Assembly: GCF_001655055.1 (NCBI RefSeq) | Contig: NZ_LXEW01000019.1 | Location: forward strand, 1 to 54,734 | Length of the DNA: 54,734 bases | Source: Providencia heimbachae ATCC 35613 | Lineage (GTDB): Bacteria; Pseudomonadota; Gammaproteobacteria; Enterobacterales; Enterobacteriaceae | Reading direction: 5' to 3' | Shown: piece after piece, positions 29,480 through 39,419 of the stretch | Layout: each line of letters starts with the position of its first letter | Numbering within the stretch: the first letter of the stretch is position 1 | The notes under the pieces: model-generated | Told to the model about the DNA's origin: nothing | Seen by the model: the letters and a program-made list of their open reading frames with translations, nothing else | The model's database searches: none | Translations under genes and position numbers: made by a program

Positions 29480-29702
29480 TATAAGCCTCTCAATGTGTAT
29501 TAATAATGCATAACTATATGGCTGTTTATTTTTACCATAGTTATATTAATTTTCATATAATCTATTTTTGATGCTCAAAATATAGTACACAAGATAAATA
29601 CAATTAAGACTATCGAATAAAAGCAAAGTTTTATTATTCATTAATTTTTAAAATAACAATTAAACCGAGTTTATTGCATTTAAATAACACTCCTATATAA
29701 AA

Positions 29703-29945
29703 TTATTTTTTACCAAAATACTCTGATAACTTGCTGAGTGACTTTATCGAAGAGACTGCAACCTCTTTATTTGGATCTTGGCACAACTCAATTAACCTAG
29801 TTACCGCATCTTGCTGTTCAGTCGTTGCTTTATAGTCGCCTAACGCAGAAATCGCTTCAATTTTCACATCATCGTTTCCTCTGAATGTCAAATCAAGCAA
29901 CGTTTTGATAATTTTCTCTTCCATATCACTACTTATTATTAACAA
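29703..29945 (-). CDS. Small HEAT-repeat-like protein of unknown function
   Basis: This 80-residue (or 73-residue, if the second ATG at 29924 is used) protein has two to three helical repeats with the spacing of HEAT motifs (VKIEAISALGDYK and KEVAVSSIKSLSKL each form a helix pair). It has no signal peptide, membrane segment or catalytic motif. Ribosome-binding sites are poor before both candidate starts. It lies alone in an AT-rich zone between the hdeB-like gene and the nickel importer operon. I do not recognise a named family member. Confidence 0.6.
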   Translation of the reverse strand: MLIISSDMEEKIIKTLLDLTFRGNDDVKIEAISALGDYKATTEQQDAVTRLIELCQDPNKEVAVSSIKSLSKLSEYFGKK

Positions 29946-30679
29946 TAAACTAAATTATAATTTTATATCATATCAAAAATAACATATGCATATATTATGG
30001 CCAATAATCGTGTGTTTATATTGAAACCACACTTAAAATGCATATTCTAAAGATATTCAAACATTTTTAATCTTAATAATACTTTTTACTGTTAGGTATA
30101 AATATTTAGTCTATTTTTCTAATGCTAAAGATTAGATAGAATAAGAAAAAATTAATAGATAAATATATATTATATTTCTGGTTGTAATTCACCCAAATTA
30201 GACGCTCAATTAAATACACATTTTTTAGGTACTATTAAAAAAATAGTTCATACAATCAAGGTTCCATGCATCATTCTATTTAACTATTTTTTAGAAACAT
30301 ATAGATTATAGCAAGCCTGTAATTTAATTAGATAGCCAAATTCATTTTAATTATTAACGTTATAATCGAGAAATAGTTTACTTTTAAATTAGGAATTTAG
30401 TTCAATTATTATCCACAGCTTAGATTATTTAGAGCATTATTTCGATAAAGCTTATTTATAAAATAACATTATGATTAAATAGCTGTTTATTAAATCAAAT
30501 GATTGATTTTTCATGTGAGTTATTTATGTCAGACAAATAAAAATAAAGTAATTGAACATTTTTTATTTTCCTAAAAAATAGCAGCTTTAGTATTACGTCG
30601 CAATAAACAGAAATTCATCATTATTCTATAACATTTGTCAAATAAGGAGAGTCTGTTTTAATCACGGAATAACTTATAC
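29946..30679. other. AT-rich gene-free region
   Basis: These 734 bases are very AT-rich and have stop codons in all frames. I see no tRNA, repeat array, insertion-sequence end or convincing terminator. It lies downstream of the 16-gene hydrogenase/nickel block and upstream of the small HEAT-like gene, whose promoter must be here. Confidence 0.6.
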
Positions 30680-31303
30680 TTAAAGGCTCGCTGTCCAAAC
30701 CGATGTGCAGACTTTCTCAAGTAATACTTTGTTATGACTAAAGATAATCATTGCTAGGGGGCGTTGCTCAGAAAGTTTTTTCAGCAATTGCCAAACTTGT
30801 TTTTGCAAATGAGCATCTAATTGCGCAGTAATTTCATCCGCAATCAATACTTTAGTACGCGGGTCAAGAGCTCTAAGTAATGCGATGCGGGCAAGTTCCC
30901 CCCCCGACAGTTCGTAAGGACGCCTTTGTAGCCATTCAGGTTTAATCGAAAGTTGTGCTAACCAATCTGCATTGGGCTGCCATGCATCATGTAGGCTGGC
31001 CCCAACGCTACGATAAGGGTTAAAACTTTTTTCAGGGTGCTGCGAAATAAGTTGGATTGGACAATAACCTGTTGGGGTCAATGGCCTGCCTTCAAATAGA
31101 ATAGTGCCTTGTGTCGGTGCTTGCCACTGGGCTAAAACACGCCCTAATGTGGTTTTACCGAAACCGCTGGGAGCCGAAATGCCAAGGCATTCATTACTGG
31201 CTAATGAAAAAGAAAGGTTGTCCCAAAGCGTTTGTCCACTCTGTTCAATACGCAGGTTTTTAACCTCGAGTATGCTTTCCGTTCCCATATTTTCAGTTTC
31301 CAT
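30680..31303 (-). CDS. Nickel/peptide-type ABC importer, second ATPase (NikE-like)
   Basis: This is a cytosolic ATP-binding subunit of 207 residues, shorter than E. coli NikE (268) because the C-terminal oligopeptide-type extension is missing. The Walker A is SGFGKTTL, the signature LSGGELARI, the Walker B VLIADEIT, and the switch histidine is in IIFSHN. Its ATG overlaps the previous stop codon (TAATG), so it is translationally coupled and the first methionine is the right start. It is the last gene of the five-gene importer downstream of hypE. Confidence 0.85.
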   Translation of the reverse strand: METENMGTESILEVKNLRIEQSGQTLWDNLSFSLASNECLGISAPSGFGKTTLGRVLAQWQAPTQGTILFEGRPLTPTGYCPIQLISQHPEKSFNPYRSVGASLHDAWQPNADWLAQLSIKPEWLQRRPYELSGGELARIALLRALDPRTKVLIADEITAQLDAHLQKQVWQLLKKLSEQRPLAMIIFSHNKVLLEKVCTSVWTASL

Positions 31304-32079
31304 TAGCGCATTGCCATAAACTGATGCTCAGGTAAAGCATTCCATAATGATTGTAACCACTTACCGCCACCACCTTGCTTTAGTTTCTGGCTGCTCAATA
31401 CTTCTTCTAACATCCCATTACGCAGTAAAGCGACTCGGTCGGCAAAGCGAACCGCCATTGCTAAATCGTGGGTCACCCATAAAATACCTCGGCCATTACG
31501 GCACAAGGATTTCATGTTTTCCAAAAGTTGAACCGCATGCTCATCATCTAACCAAGAGGATATTTCATCCGCTAAGATATATTCTGCGTGAGACAAAGTG
31601 GCACTGCTTGCCAACACACGCTTCGCCATACCACCAGATAATTGGCTTGGATAACTCTTCACCAATTCCGCTTGCAAATTATATTGTTGAAGGTGCAGTG
31701 CAATATCGTGCATTTTGATATGTTGCCCACTTAAGATTGCCGCGCGTTCAAGTTGAGGGCCTATTTGAATCAATGGATTCAATGCACTCACTGCTTGGGG
31801 AATATAACACAAAGCGTTACCACGATGCTGTGGCTTGGTTTTTTCTGTTAATGCTTGACCGTTTAAAACGATATCCCCATGGCAACGCATATTATTCGGT
31901 AATAGACCGAGAACGCTTTGTAGCAAAAGGCTTTTTCCTTCACCACTTCCGCCAACTAACGCCACCATTTCACCAGGTTGAATATCCAACGAAATATCTT
32001 GCAGTAAAGGAGACCAACTTTTTTTACCTAACCAGCGAAACTGCGCCACATCAATGGTTAAATTATCAAATTTCAGCAT
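31303..32079 (-). CDS. Nickel/peptide-type ABC importer, first ATPase (NikD-like)
   Basis: This is a 258-residue ATP-binding subunit. Motifs are Walker A GGSGEGKSLL, signature LSGGMAKRV (methionine in place of the usual glutamine), Walker B YILADEIS and switch histidine in VTHD. I place the start at 32079, where ATG overlaps the permease stop codon (ATGCTGA) and a GGGGGG tract provides the ribosome-binding site; the longer frame would start inside that gene. It pairs with the following ATPase to drive the two permeases. Confidence 0.85.
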   Translation of the reverse strand: MLKFDNLTIDVAQFRWLGKKSWSPLLQDISLDIQPGEMVALVGGSGEGKSLLLQSVLGLLPNNMRCHGDIVLNGQALTEKTKPQHRGNALCYIPQAVSALNPLIQIGPQLERAAILSGQHIKMHDIALHLQQYNLQAELVKSYPSQLSGGMAKRVLASSATLSHAEYILADEISSWLDDEHAVQLLENMKSLCRNGRGILWVTHDLAMAVRFADRVALLRNGMLEEVLSSQKLKQGGGGKWLQSLWNALPEHQFMAMR

Positions 32080-32885
32080 GATCCCCCCCTTAACCACAAT
32101 TGTTGAATCGCCTTAGCAAATTGATCAAATAGCAGCACCAGTCCCATCAATGCCAAACCGGGGAAAACCACCATCCACCATGCCCCGGTACTTAAATAAC
32201 GTAACGCATCAGATAATAAAATACCCAATGAGGGTTCGTGAGGGGATAAACCAAAACCTAAGAAACTCAAGGCCGCACTATGCAGCACCGCATGGGGAAA
32301 CATTAATAATGTCCCCACCATCCATTGAGGTAAAATCGTGGGAAGGTAATGGTGCCGTATACGGTAAAAAGCACTGTTTCCAATACGGTGAGATAGCATG
32401 ATGTAATCTGCTTGCTGCACACTTAATAATTCAGCGCGTAAGATTAAGGTTAGCTTAGGCCAGTGAGTTAGCGCCACTGCCCATATGACACCAAACTTCC
32501 CCCCTCCTAGAGTAAAACAAATCAATACCAACAATAATAAGTGCGGTAATGCTAACAAGGCATCGATCACGCCACGAACGAGATAATCCATCGTTTTACT
32601 GAACGATGATAAACCCGCCATTACTAACGCAATAAAACCACTGGATATTGCGGCGGTTAAGCCAATTTGTAAGCTTGTCGCGAGGCCTTGAAAGGTGCGT
32701 TCAAAAAGGTCACGACCTAAGTTATCAGTGCCAAATAAATGGGTAAAAGTTGGTGCTTGGCGGCGATCGAGTAAATTCATATCAATATCGACGGATGAAA
32801 GCCAAAAGGCGTAAACCGCTAATGCAATAAGGCAGAAAAGTGAAATGATTAATTTGAATAAGGCTCGATTTGGGTTATAGGTCAT
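32073..32885 (-). CDS. Nickel/peptide-type ABC importer, second permease (NikC-like)
   Basis: This 270-residue inner-membrane permease of the DppC/NikC type has an N-terminal helix, the FGTDNLGRDLFERT segment (typical of NikC/OppC), about five further helices, and an EAA-type loop near SHRIGNSAFYRIRHHYLPTI that contacts the ATPase. It overlaps the upstream permease gene by four bases (ATGA) and the ATPase gene by seven, so expression is tightly coupled. Confidence 0.88.
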   Translation of the reverse strand: MTYNPNRALFKLIISLFCLIALAVYAFWLSSVDIDMNLLDRRQAPTFTHLFGTDNLGRDLFERTFQGLATSLQIGLTAAISSGFIALVMAGLSSFSKTMDYLVRGVIDALLALPHLLLLVLICFTLGGGKFGVIWAVALTHWPKLTLILRAELLSVQQADYIMLSHRIGNSAFYRIRHHYLPTILPQWMVGTLLMFPHAVLHSAALSFLGFGLSPHEPSLGILLSDALRYLSTGAWWMVVFPGLALMGLVLLFDQFAKAIQQLWLRGGSC

Positions 32886-33850
32886 GATGTTCTAATCACT
32901 CCCTTATTCACTTTTCTCAGCAAGATATCCGCAATGGTATTACTGAAAAATATCAGTGTGGCGCATAACATAACGATGCCCATTAAGAGTGGAATATCAC
33001 CCCGCAGGCCTGCATCGATGGTCGCTTGTCCTAGCCCTGGGTAAGCAAATACTTTTTCTGCCAAAAGTGCCCCACTGAGTAATTCCCCCACCGAGGCAAA
33101 TTGTAAACAAATTGCTGGCGTAATAGCATGTTTTAAAACATGAAAACGCATCATTGGCCAGCCTTCATCCCCCTGCGCTTGTGCGTAGTGGATAAACTCG
33201 CTATTCATTACCTCACCCACTTTCGTTCGCGTATGCAACGCAATGTTGCCAACCCCCAACATGCCCAAGGCAATTACAGGTAAAACAAGGTGCTGCAATT
33301 TTTGCGAAAGTGTTGCTGTTTGTTCATCTAATCCAATAGGCCACGCACAGCAAATAGGCGCCCACTGTAACGAAACGGCGAACAAGGACAGAAGTAACAA
33401 GCCTATCCAAAACACAGGGATAGATGCCAATAAATAGCAGAACGTTGATATGATTTTATCTGGCCAGCGATTCAAATAGCGTCCCGCTATCAATCCCAAT
33501 GCAAAACCAACCACACCGGAAAATACCCAAGCAGACGCTAATAAAGCCAATGAAGGAATGAGTCTATCAGAAATAACTTGCATCACTGGGGTGTTGTACA
33601 ACATGGAATAGCCCATGTCCCCCTGCAACATTTGAGAAAACCAGCGCCAAAATTGAACCCAAAGCGGCTGGTCAAGCCCCCAGCGTGCTGCAATTAAAGG
33701 ATATTGCTCTGGGGGAACATGCATTAAATCATTACCAATATAGGCTTTAATCGGGTCGATAGGCGAGTAGCTCAATAGAATAAAAATACCTGCCGCAGTG
33801 ACCGTTAATAAGCAAATAAATCGCAATAAAAGCCCGATGGTTGAACGCAT
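32882..33850 (-). CDS. Nickel/peptide-type ABC importer, first permease (NikB-like)
   Basis: This is a 322-residue inner-membrane permease of the DppB/NikB type. It has an N-terminal helix, RWGLDQPLWVQFWRW and GDMGYSMLYNTPV in the conserved periplasmic part, about six helices, and an EAA-like loop (AQGDEGWPMMRFHVLKHA). I take the ATG at 33850 because it overlaps the binding-protein stop codon (TAATG), the coupling used throughout this operon, rather than the ATG seven codons upstream. Confidence 0.88.
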   Translation of the reverse strand: MRSTIGLLLRFICLLTVTAAGIFILLSYSPIDPIKAYIGNDLMHVPPEQYPLIAARWGLDQPLWVQFWRWFSQMLQGDMGYSMLYNTPVMQVISDRLIPSLALLASAWVFSGVVGFALGLIAGRYLNRWPDKIISTFCYLLASIPVFWIGLLLLSLFAVSLQWAPICCAWPIGLDEQTATLSQKLQHLVLPVIALGMLGVGNIALHTRTKVGEVMNSEFIHYAQAQGDEGWPMMRFHVLKHAITPAICLQFASVGELLSGALLAEKVFAYPGLGQATIDAGLRGDIPLLMGIVMLCATLIFFSNTIADILLRKVNKGVIRTS

Positions 33851-35436
33851 TACTGGCAAGTCCACGCCCATTGATCAACATTATTAAGCACTGACCAAGA
33901 ACCATGAATTTCTGGCGCACTTGTGCCTATCTCAACACACTTGTTCTGCAAATAAATATGTTGGACATTCATCAACCATGCCCACGCAGCATCCCCTTGG
34001 ATCCCTGTACCCGTTTTGCCATTCCAATCCACTTGTTGCCATAATGGGATTGCCGCCGTTTGGTCTGGTTGACGTAGTGCCTGTTCAATAATTTGATCAA
34101 CGGCGGTATTTTTATAGTAACCCGCGTTGTAAAAACCGACACCTGCCGCCTTACTGCTGTAGTTATGCACTAGCTCCATTGGGTCAAGGCTTCCCCAACC
34201 AAATAAGGTTGGATTGGCATGCATATTGCGCTCTACAGTTTCCCAGCTACCTGATTTTAAATCCATTTCAATACCGAGAGGTTTTAGGCTAGCGCGGATA
34301 GCTTGCGCTAAATCACGTCGTGTACTGTCACCACTGGCATACCATAATGTCAGCTTAGCCACTTTCCCATTTTTCTCTCTTAGACCCGCTGAATTAAGTT
34401 TCCAACCTGCATCCTCAAGAATAGTTTTGGCTTTTTCAATATCACCATCTTTAAATGCAGATTGTGGGTTGTTCCACGGTAGGCCTTCAACGCCCGTATA
34501 AGCCGGAATAGCAAAGCCTTCTAATACTGATTCCGCCAATAATTTACGATCAAGGGCATAGTTAATCGCCTTACGGATAGCCACATCGGAAGTGATATCA
34601 TTACCGATAGGGTTACCTTGAGCATCTTTTTCACCCGCCGGTGGAATTGGGAAAGAAATTCCCCGATTTTCAACACTATAGCGCTCTGTCAGTTTCATGT
34701 TTTTGACATCCCCTGCATGAGTGGCAACGGCAGCAGGTATACGTACAATGTCTAATTGACCACTTTGTGCCGCCGCAAATGCGGCATCTTCATCAAGGAA
34801 CACAAATACCATTTTATTGAAACTGTTCTTCGGACCCGCATAGTAAGGGTTTTGTTCAACAATCAGCTGTTGACCCGGTTGGAAGGCAACCAAACGGTAT
34901 GGCCCTGCCCCAATAGGGTTATGTGCATAGGTTTTTGCATCATATTTATCCGCTGAAACTATCCCTAAAGAACCCAGTACATTAATAAACGTACTTTGTG
35001 GGGAGGACAGCGTAATTTTGACAGTGAGAGGATCAATAACTTCTGCTTTAGCAAAGTTACCCATATCCACTTTACCGCCACTGGCTGCGGCATTGTTATA
35101 GGTAAAGACGACATCTTTAGCGCTTAGCGGGGAGCCATCAGAAAACTTAAGTTCTTTTTTGAGCGTTAATGTCCATTCTTTGCCATCATCATTGTGCTTG
35201 TAGCTTTCAAGCATATAGCTATGCCAAGACAGGTCGGTATTTTGTTTTAATAACGGGCTATGAAGCAGTAAATAACTCCCATGACTCCAGCCAAGCATTG
35301 GGTCAAAACCTTCGGTAGGTTCTGCCCCAATCGCTAAGCGCAAGGTTTGATTATTTTGTGGTTCTGCTGCTTGTGCGTGTACCGATAACCCCAGCAGGCA
35401 AGCTGCCTGCATGGCAATGACGATTTTTTTTAACAT
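33850..35436 (-). CDS. Periplasmic nickel/peptide-type binding protein (NikA/YntA-like)
   Basis: This is a 528-residue solute-binding protein of family 5. It has a signal peptide (residues 1-23, ending HAQA) and the family block FSDGSPLSAKDVVFTY near residue 98, with length close to E. coli NikA (524). Position directly after hypE (49 bp) and beside a [NiFe]-hydrogenase suggests a nickel (or nickel-chelate) ligand, as with NikA or the Yersinia YntA system, but family 5 also binds peptides, so ligand assignment is by context. No nikR gene is present. Confidence 0.82.
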   Translation of the reverse strand: MLKKIVIAMQAACLLGLSVHAQAAEPQNNQTLRLAIGAEPTEGFDPMLGWSHGSYLLLHSPLLKQNTDLSWHSYMLESYKHNDDGKEWTLTLKKELKFSDGSPLSAKDVVFTYNNAAASGGKVDMGNFAKAEVIDPLTVKITLSSPQSTFINVLGSLGIVSADKYDAKTYAHNPIGAGPYRLVAFQPGQQLIVEQNPYYAGPKNSFNKMVFVFLDEDAAFAAAQSGQLDIVRIPAAVATHAGDVKNMKLTERYSVENRGISFPIPPAGEKDAQGNPIGNDITSDVAIRKAINYALDRKLLAESVLEGFAIPAYTGVEGLPWNNPQSAFKDGDIEKAKTILEDAGWKLNSAGLREKNGKVAKLTLWYASGDSTRRDLAQAIRASLKPLGIEMDLKSGSWETVERNMHANPTLFGWGSLDPMELVHNYSSKAAGVGFYNAGYYKNTAVDQIIEQALRQPDQTAAIPLWQQVDWNGKTGTGIQGDAAWAWLMNVQHIYLQNKCVEIGTSAPEIHGSWSVLNNVDQWAWTCQ

Positions 35437-35485
35437 GCATCCCTCTTTTATTTATCTTTGTTTTTATTTTCGAAACGAACAAAAA

Positions 35486-36511
35486 TTAACAAATTCGTGG
35501 AAGTGGCTCACTGTGTGGTAAATCCAGTAATCGAGAAGCGCCAAAAATCCCCACCAATCTGACTTGTTTATTGGCAGTGACACTGCCGATGGTTTTTGCA
35601 TTTACCCCTAATGGGTGCTGATGTAATGCCGCTAAAACGGCTTCTTCTGCCTCAGGTTTGACCACAATCACCAATTTACCTTCATTGGCGAAGTTGAGCG
35701 GCTCTAAGCCCAATAATTCACAGACACCGCGTACCGCAGAGGCCACGGGCAAGTCAGCTTCATTGATGGCAATGCCACAACCACTCGCGTCAGCGAATTC
35801 ATGTAAAATCGCCGTTACACCGCCACGCGTTGCATCACGTAATGCACGAACTCCGTCAATTTCACGTAGTGGTGCAATTAATGGCGTTAATACCGCGCAA
35901 TCACTACTCAGTTCCGCTTCCAGTCCAAGTTGTTCACGAAGATTTAGAATTGTCGCACCGTGATCGCCTAACGTACCGCTGACAATGACTTTATCTTCTG
36001 GCTGGATTTGCTGAGTCCCCCATTGGATATCGGTCGGGATCACCCCAATACCCGCGGTATTGATAAATACTTTATCCGCCGCACCACGTTGCACCACTTT
36101 GGTATCACCCGTGACAATCTCAACCCCAGCGGCGGCGGCCGTTGCTGCCATTGATTCGACAATTGTGCGTAATTCCGCTAAAGGAAAACCTTCTTCTAAT
36201 ATAAACCCGCAAGAGAGATATTTCGGTACTGCACCACTAACTGCAACATCGTTGACTGTGCCGCAAACTGCCAGCTTGCCAATATTTCCACCGGGGAAAA
36301 AAATGGGATCAATCACATAGCTATCCGTACTAAAAGCCAGTCTATCGCCAAGCGCGATCAATTCTGCCAATGGTAAGCGTGCTTGGTCTTCTCGCTCATT
36401 CAAAGCGCGGTTAGCAAAAGCCTGTAAAAACAATTGTTCGATTAGCTGCTGCATTGCTAGGCCACCACTACCATGCGCCATGGTGACAACTTCGTTCGCA
36501 TTTATGCTCAT
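35486..36511 (-). CDS. hypE: Hydrogenase maturation protein HypE
   Basis: HypE dehydrates a carbamoyl group, placed on its C-terminal cysteine by HypF, to a cyanide that is passed to iron in the HypC/HypD complex. The 341-residue protein has the PurM/AIRS fold with AHGSGG near the N-terminus, STDSYVIDP, GDTKVVQRG, the ATP-binding GTLGDHGATIL, and the conserved tail PRIC ending in the acceptor cysteine. It directly follows hypD (TAAATG junction). hypF, its partner, is not in this window. Confidence 0.97.
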   Translation of the reverse strand: MSINANEVVTMAHGSGGLAMQQLIEQLFLQAFANRALNEREDQARLPLAELIALGDRLAFSTDSYVIDPIFFPGGNIGKLAVCGTVNDVAVSGAVPKYLSCGFILEEGFPLAELRTIVESMAATAAAAGVEIVTGDTKVVQRGAADKVFINTAGIGVIPTDIQWGTQQIQPEDKVIVSGTLGDHGATILNLREQLGLEAELSSDCAVLTPLIAPLREIDGVRALRDATRGGVTAILHEFADASGCGIAINEADLPVASAVRGVCELLGLEPLNFANEGKLVIVVKPEAEEAVLAALHQHPLGVNAKTIGSVTANKQVRLVGIFGASRLLDLPHSEPLPRIC

Positions 36512-37624
36512 TTATGCCTCACGACGATATTGATAATAGGCTGCACATGCCCCTTCCGATGAAACCATCAAAGCCCCAAATGCGGTTTGTGGCGTGCAGC
36601 GCTGGCCAAAGAGAGGACACTCATTCGGTTTGCAACGCCCTGTTAAAACGTCACCACAGCGAGCTTGAGGATCATCTGCCACCTGATGCGGCTGTACATC
36701 AAAGCGCAATTCTGCATCAAACGATTTATAGGCATCGGTTAATTGAACTCCTGAGCCCGCAATTTCACCCAACCCTCGCCATTCGCTAGTTTCTTTCAGT
36801 TCAAATACATCGGCTAAGGCTTGCAATGCCAATAAATTACCTTCTTCGGTAACAACCCGTTTATATTGGTTTTCTACTTCGCATCGACCATCCGCAATTT
36901 GATCCACCAGCCTTGCCAATGATTGCAAAATATCGAGGGGCTCAAACCCGGTCACGACCAATGGTTTGTGAAAATCATCGGTAATAAATTGATAAGGATG
37001 GGAACCAATCACCATGCTGACATGACCAGGTGCTAAGAAACCATCAATACGAACATCAGGCTGCTCTAATAAACTACGTAACGTAGGAATAATGGTGATG
37101 TGCTGGCAAAAGACGGTGAAATTATCAAGATGGCGGCGACGCGCTTGCTGCAGGGTTAATGCGGTACTCGGCATGGTCGTTTCAAAACCCAAACCAAAAA
37201 AAACAACCTGACGCTCTGGGTTTTGTTCAGCAAGGGTCAACGCATCTAATGGGGAATACACAATGCGAATATCCGCACCACGGCGTTTGGCATCTAATAA
37301 TGAGCCATTTTTGCCGGGCACTCGCATCGCATCACCATAAGTGCAAAAAATCACTTCAGGTCGTTCGGCGATTTCAATGCAGCCATCAATTCGCCCCATC
37401 GGAAGAACACAGACCGGGCAACCCGGTCCATGCACAAATTCAATTTCAGGGGGTAAAAGCTGGTCGATACCAAACTTAAATATTGCGTGGGTATGTCCCC
37501 CACAAACTTCCATTAGCTGTAGTGGGCGCTGTTTTGCCCTTGGTATTTCGGAGACTCGTTGTCGAATGTGGTTCAGTAATACTTTCGCTAAAGCAGGGTC
37601 TCGGAACTCATCGACGTACTGCAT
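36512..37624 (-). CDS. hypD: Hydrogenase maturation protein HypD
   Basis: HypD is an iron-sulfur protein that, with HypC, is the scaffold on which Fe(CN)2CO is assembled. The 370 residues contain the conserved VCGGHTH near residue 40, [10 protein letters not shown] near 68, [16 protein letters not shown] and the C-terminal cysteines ([18 protein letters not shown]) that bind the [4Fe-4S] cluster. It overlaps hypC by 17 bp and abuts hypE. Confidence 0.97.
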   Translation of the reverse strand: MQYVDEFRDPALAKVLLNHIRQRVSEIPRAKQRPLQLMEVCGGHTHAIFKFGIDQLLPPEIEFVHGPGCPVCVLPMGRIDGCIEIAERPEVIFCTYGDAMRVPGKNGSLLDAKRRGADIRIVYSPLDALTLAEQNPERQVVFFGLGFETTMPSTALTLQQARRRHLDNFTVFCQHITIIPTLRSLLEQPDVRIDGFLAPGHVSMVIGSHPYQFITDDFHKPLVVTGFEPLDILQSLARLVDQIADGRCEVENQYKRVVTEEGNLLALQALADVFELKETSEWRGLGEIAGSGVQLTDAYKSFDAELRFDVQPHQVADDPQARCGDVLTGRCKPNECPLFGQRCTPQTAFGALMVSSEGACAAYYQYRREA

Positions 37625-37904
37625 CTGCTACTCCTGAATTCAAACCACTAAAATCGCCGACTTCATGATCTAATTGGCTCATCGCCATTAACGCATCAAG
37701 TGTCGACTGGGCTTCTTCTTCATTGATAATACTCATGGCAAAACCGACGTGTACCAATACCCATTGGCCTAATAAATCGGCTGTGTCACCTTCACAAATT
37801 AACCCAATATTGACGTCACGTTTTACGCCACAGACGTCAACTTGTGCTAATTGATGAATATCTTCGCCCACGGCAACAATTTTACCGGGAATGCCTAAGC
37901 ACAT
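37608..37904 (-). CDS. hybG: Hydrogenase maturation chaperone HypC/HybG
   Basis: This 98-residue chaperone carries the iron centre from HypD to the hydrogenase large-subunit precursor. It starts MCLGIPG, whose Cys2 is the essential ligand, so the start is set at 37904 and not the upstream ATG. The middle ([21 protein letters not shown], in two blocks, and [11 protein letters not shown]) resembles E. coli HybG, the hydrogenase-2 form, more than HypC. It is the only HypC-type gene in view, so it probably serves this enzyme. It overlaps hypB and hypD. Confidence 0.92.
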   Translation of the reverse strand: MCLGIPGKIVAVGEDIHQLAQVDVCGVKRDVNIGLICEGDTADLLGQWVLVHVGFAMSIINEEEAQSTLDALMAMSQLDHEVGDFSGLNSGVADAVRR

Positions 37905-38986
37905 AACTGAGTCTCCAACCAAGCAAGCCAAGCGTCCATACCTTCCCCATTAGTGGCAGAAACTTGGATCACTTGAATGTTTGGATTGACACGTTTTGCA
38001 TTGGCAATGCAGGCTTCTACATCAAAATGTAGGTAAGGCAACAAATCAATTTTATTCAACAACATGATGTCTGCTGCGGCAAACATATGTGGGTATTTCA
38101 GGGGTTTATCCTCCCCTTCAGTGACTGATAAAACTGCCACTTTATGGCGTTCACCAAGATCAAAACTGGCAGGACACACTAAATTGCCGACATTTTCAAT
38201 AAACAAGAGGCTATCGTTTTCTAACGCTAAACGCGCCATCGCATCTTGCACCATTTGCGCATCTAGGTGGCAACCTTTGCCGGTGTTAACTTGAATCGCT
38301 GGTACACCCGTTTCACGGATACGCTGGGCGTCGTTGGTGGTTTGTTGATCGCCTTCGACAACTGCACATTTAATTTTATCGCGTAAACGCAATAACGTTT
38401 CAGTTAATAACGTCGTTTTTCCTGAACCGGGACTCGAGACCAAATTTAACGCAAGAATATTTTTTTCCGCAAATGCTTCACGATTATGTGCTGCCAGATG
38501 GTTATTTTTACCTAACACATCCATTTCAATTTGTAGCATACGCTTTTGGCTAAGACCCGGTGCATGAGTTCCCGCTTCCCCATGACCATAATCAAGGTCA
38601 TGGTGTTCACCTTCAGGTTTAAAGCTATTTTCAGCCACTGCATAAACATGCTTATGTTTATGCTTATGTTTTTGCTTTTTTATTTTTTCATTTTTTGCGG
38701 GGGCTTCAGGCTGGTAATAATAGTGATTTACATCACCTTGATGGTAGTAATGATGATGGACAATGACCGTTTGGCCTTTGCTTTCATCAGTATGACCCTG
38801 CTCATGGCTGTGGTCATGCCCATGATGGTGATGATCGTGGTCGTGACTTTCATGATCATGATGATGATGGCTTTCATGACTATGGTCATGATCATGCGGG
38901 TGATGATGATCGTGATGGTCATGATGACCGTGTTCATCACCTTCAATTCGGCGTTCACCCGCCGCACATCCACAAGTACTACACAT
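37895..38986 (-). CDS. hypB: Hydrogenase nickel-incorporation GTPase HypB, histidine-rich form
   Basis: HypB delivers nickel with HypA, using GTP hydrolysis. At 363 residues it is much longer than E. coli HypB (290). It begins with the high-affinity nickel motif CSTCGC. Residues 19-145 contain about 40 histidines, including HHHH runs and a KHKHKHKH segment, suited to nickel storage. The G domain follows, with Walker [11 protein letters not shown], the EGDQQT switch and [10 protein letters not shown] for guanine recognition. It lies 91 bp after hypA, the largest gap in the hyb-hyp block. Confidence 0.96.
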   Translation of the reverse strand: MCSTCGCAAGERRIEGDEHGHHDHHDHHHPHDHDHSHESHHHHDHESHDHDHHHHGHDHSHEQGHTDESKGQTVIVHHHYYHQGDVNHYYYQPEAPAKNEKIKKQKHKHKHKHVYAVAENSFKPEGEHHDLDYGHGEAGTHAPGLSQKRMLQIEMDVLGKNNHLAAHNREAFAEKNILALNLVSSPGSGKTTLLTETLLRLRDKIKCAVVEGDQQTTNDAQRIRETGVPAIQVNTGKGCHLDAQMVQDAMARLALENDSLLFIENVGNLVCPASFDLGERHKVAVLSVTEGEDKPLKYPHMFAAADIMLLNKIDLLPYLHFDVEACIANAKRVNPNIQVIQVSATNGEGMDAWLAWLETQLCA

Positions 38987-39077
38987 ATGGTCTCTCCCAA
39001 CTACGTAGATTCTATAAACTAGATTAGTCCAAAATCAAAAAAATGAATTGATTAGCCTCAAAGTCCACACAAGAAAT

Positions 39078-39419
39078 CTATTCCACTTCCAATTCTTTGA
39101 TTTTCAAACTGTCGCCACCTTCAACTTTTAGGTTAAATCCTTGGCATTTTGGGCAAACTGCGTCATGAGCGCCCACTTCAACACTTTCACTGCAATCCCA
39201 ACACCAAGCCCGCGCAGGACAATGCACAATATGCAACTGGCTGCCCTCCGCGACCGTGCCGCGACAAGCGACTTCGAAGCTAAAACGAAAAGCGCTTTCC
39301 TCAATACACGAAAGCGCCCCAACTTCTAACCAAATGCCTGTCACTTTATTCACATTGTGTTGCTTAGCCTGCTGCTCGATAATTTCCAGTGTGCTTTGGC
39401 ACAAAGAAACCTCATGCAT
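39078..39419 (-). CDS. hybF: Hydrogenase nickel-incorporation protein HypA/HybF
   Basis: The 113-residue metallochaperone hands nickel to the hydrogenase large subunit. The N-terminal MHEVSLC holds the nickel-binding His2. A C-terminal zinc domain has two CxxC pairs (CWDC and CPKC). The operon position, after hybE in a hydrogenase-2 cluster, is that of hybF in E. coli. Its ATG overlaps the hybE stop codon (TAATG). Confidence 0.94.
   Translation of the reverse strand: MHEVSLCQSTLEIIEQQAKQHNVNKVTGIWLEVGALSCIEESAFRFSFEVACRGTVAEGSQLHIVHCPARAWCWDCSESVEVGAHDAVCPKCQGFNLKVEGGDSLKIKELEVE

Noticed and set aside
38728-39022. Short-period repeats resembling a CRISPR or satellite array
   Set aside because: The periodic CATGATCATGATG pattern is the coding sequence of the HypB histidine-rich segment; methionine-rich frames on other strands are its shadows.
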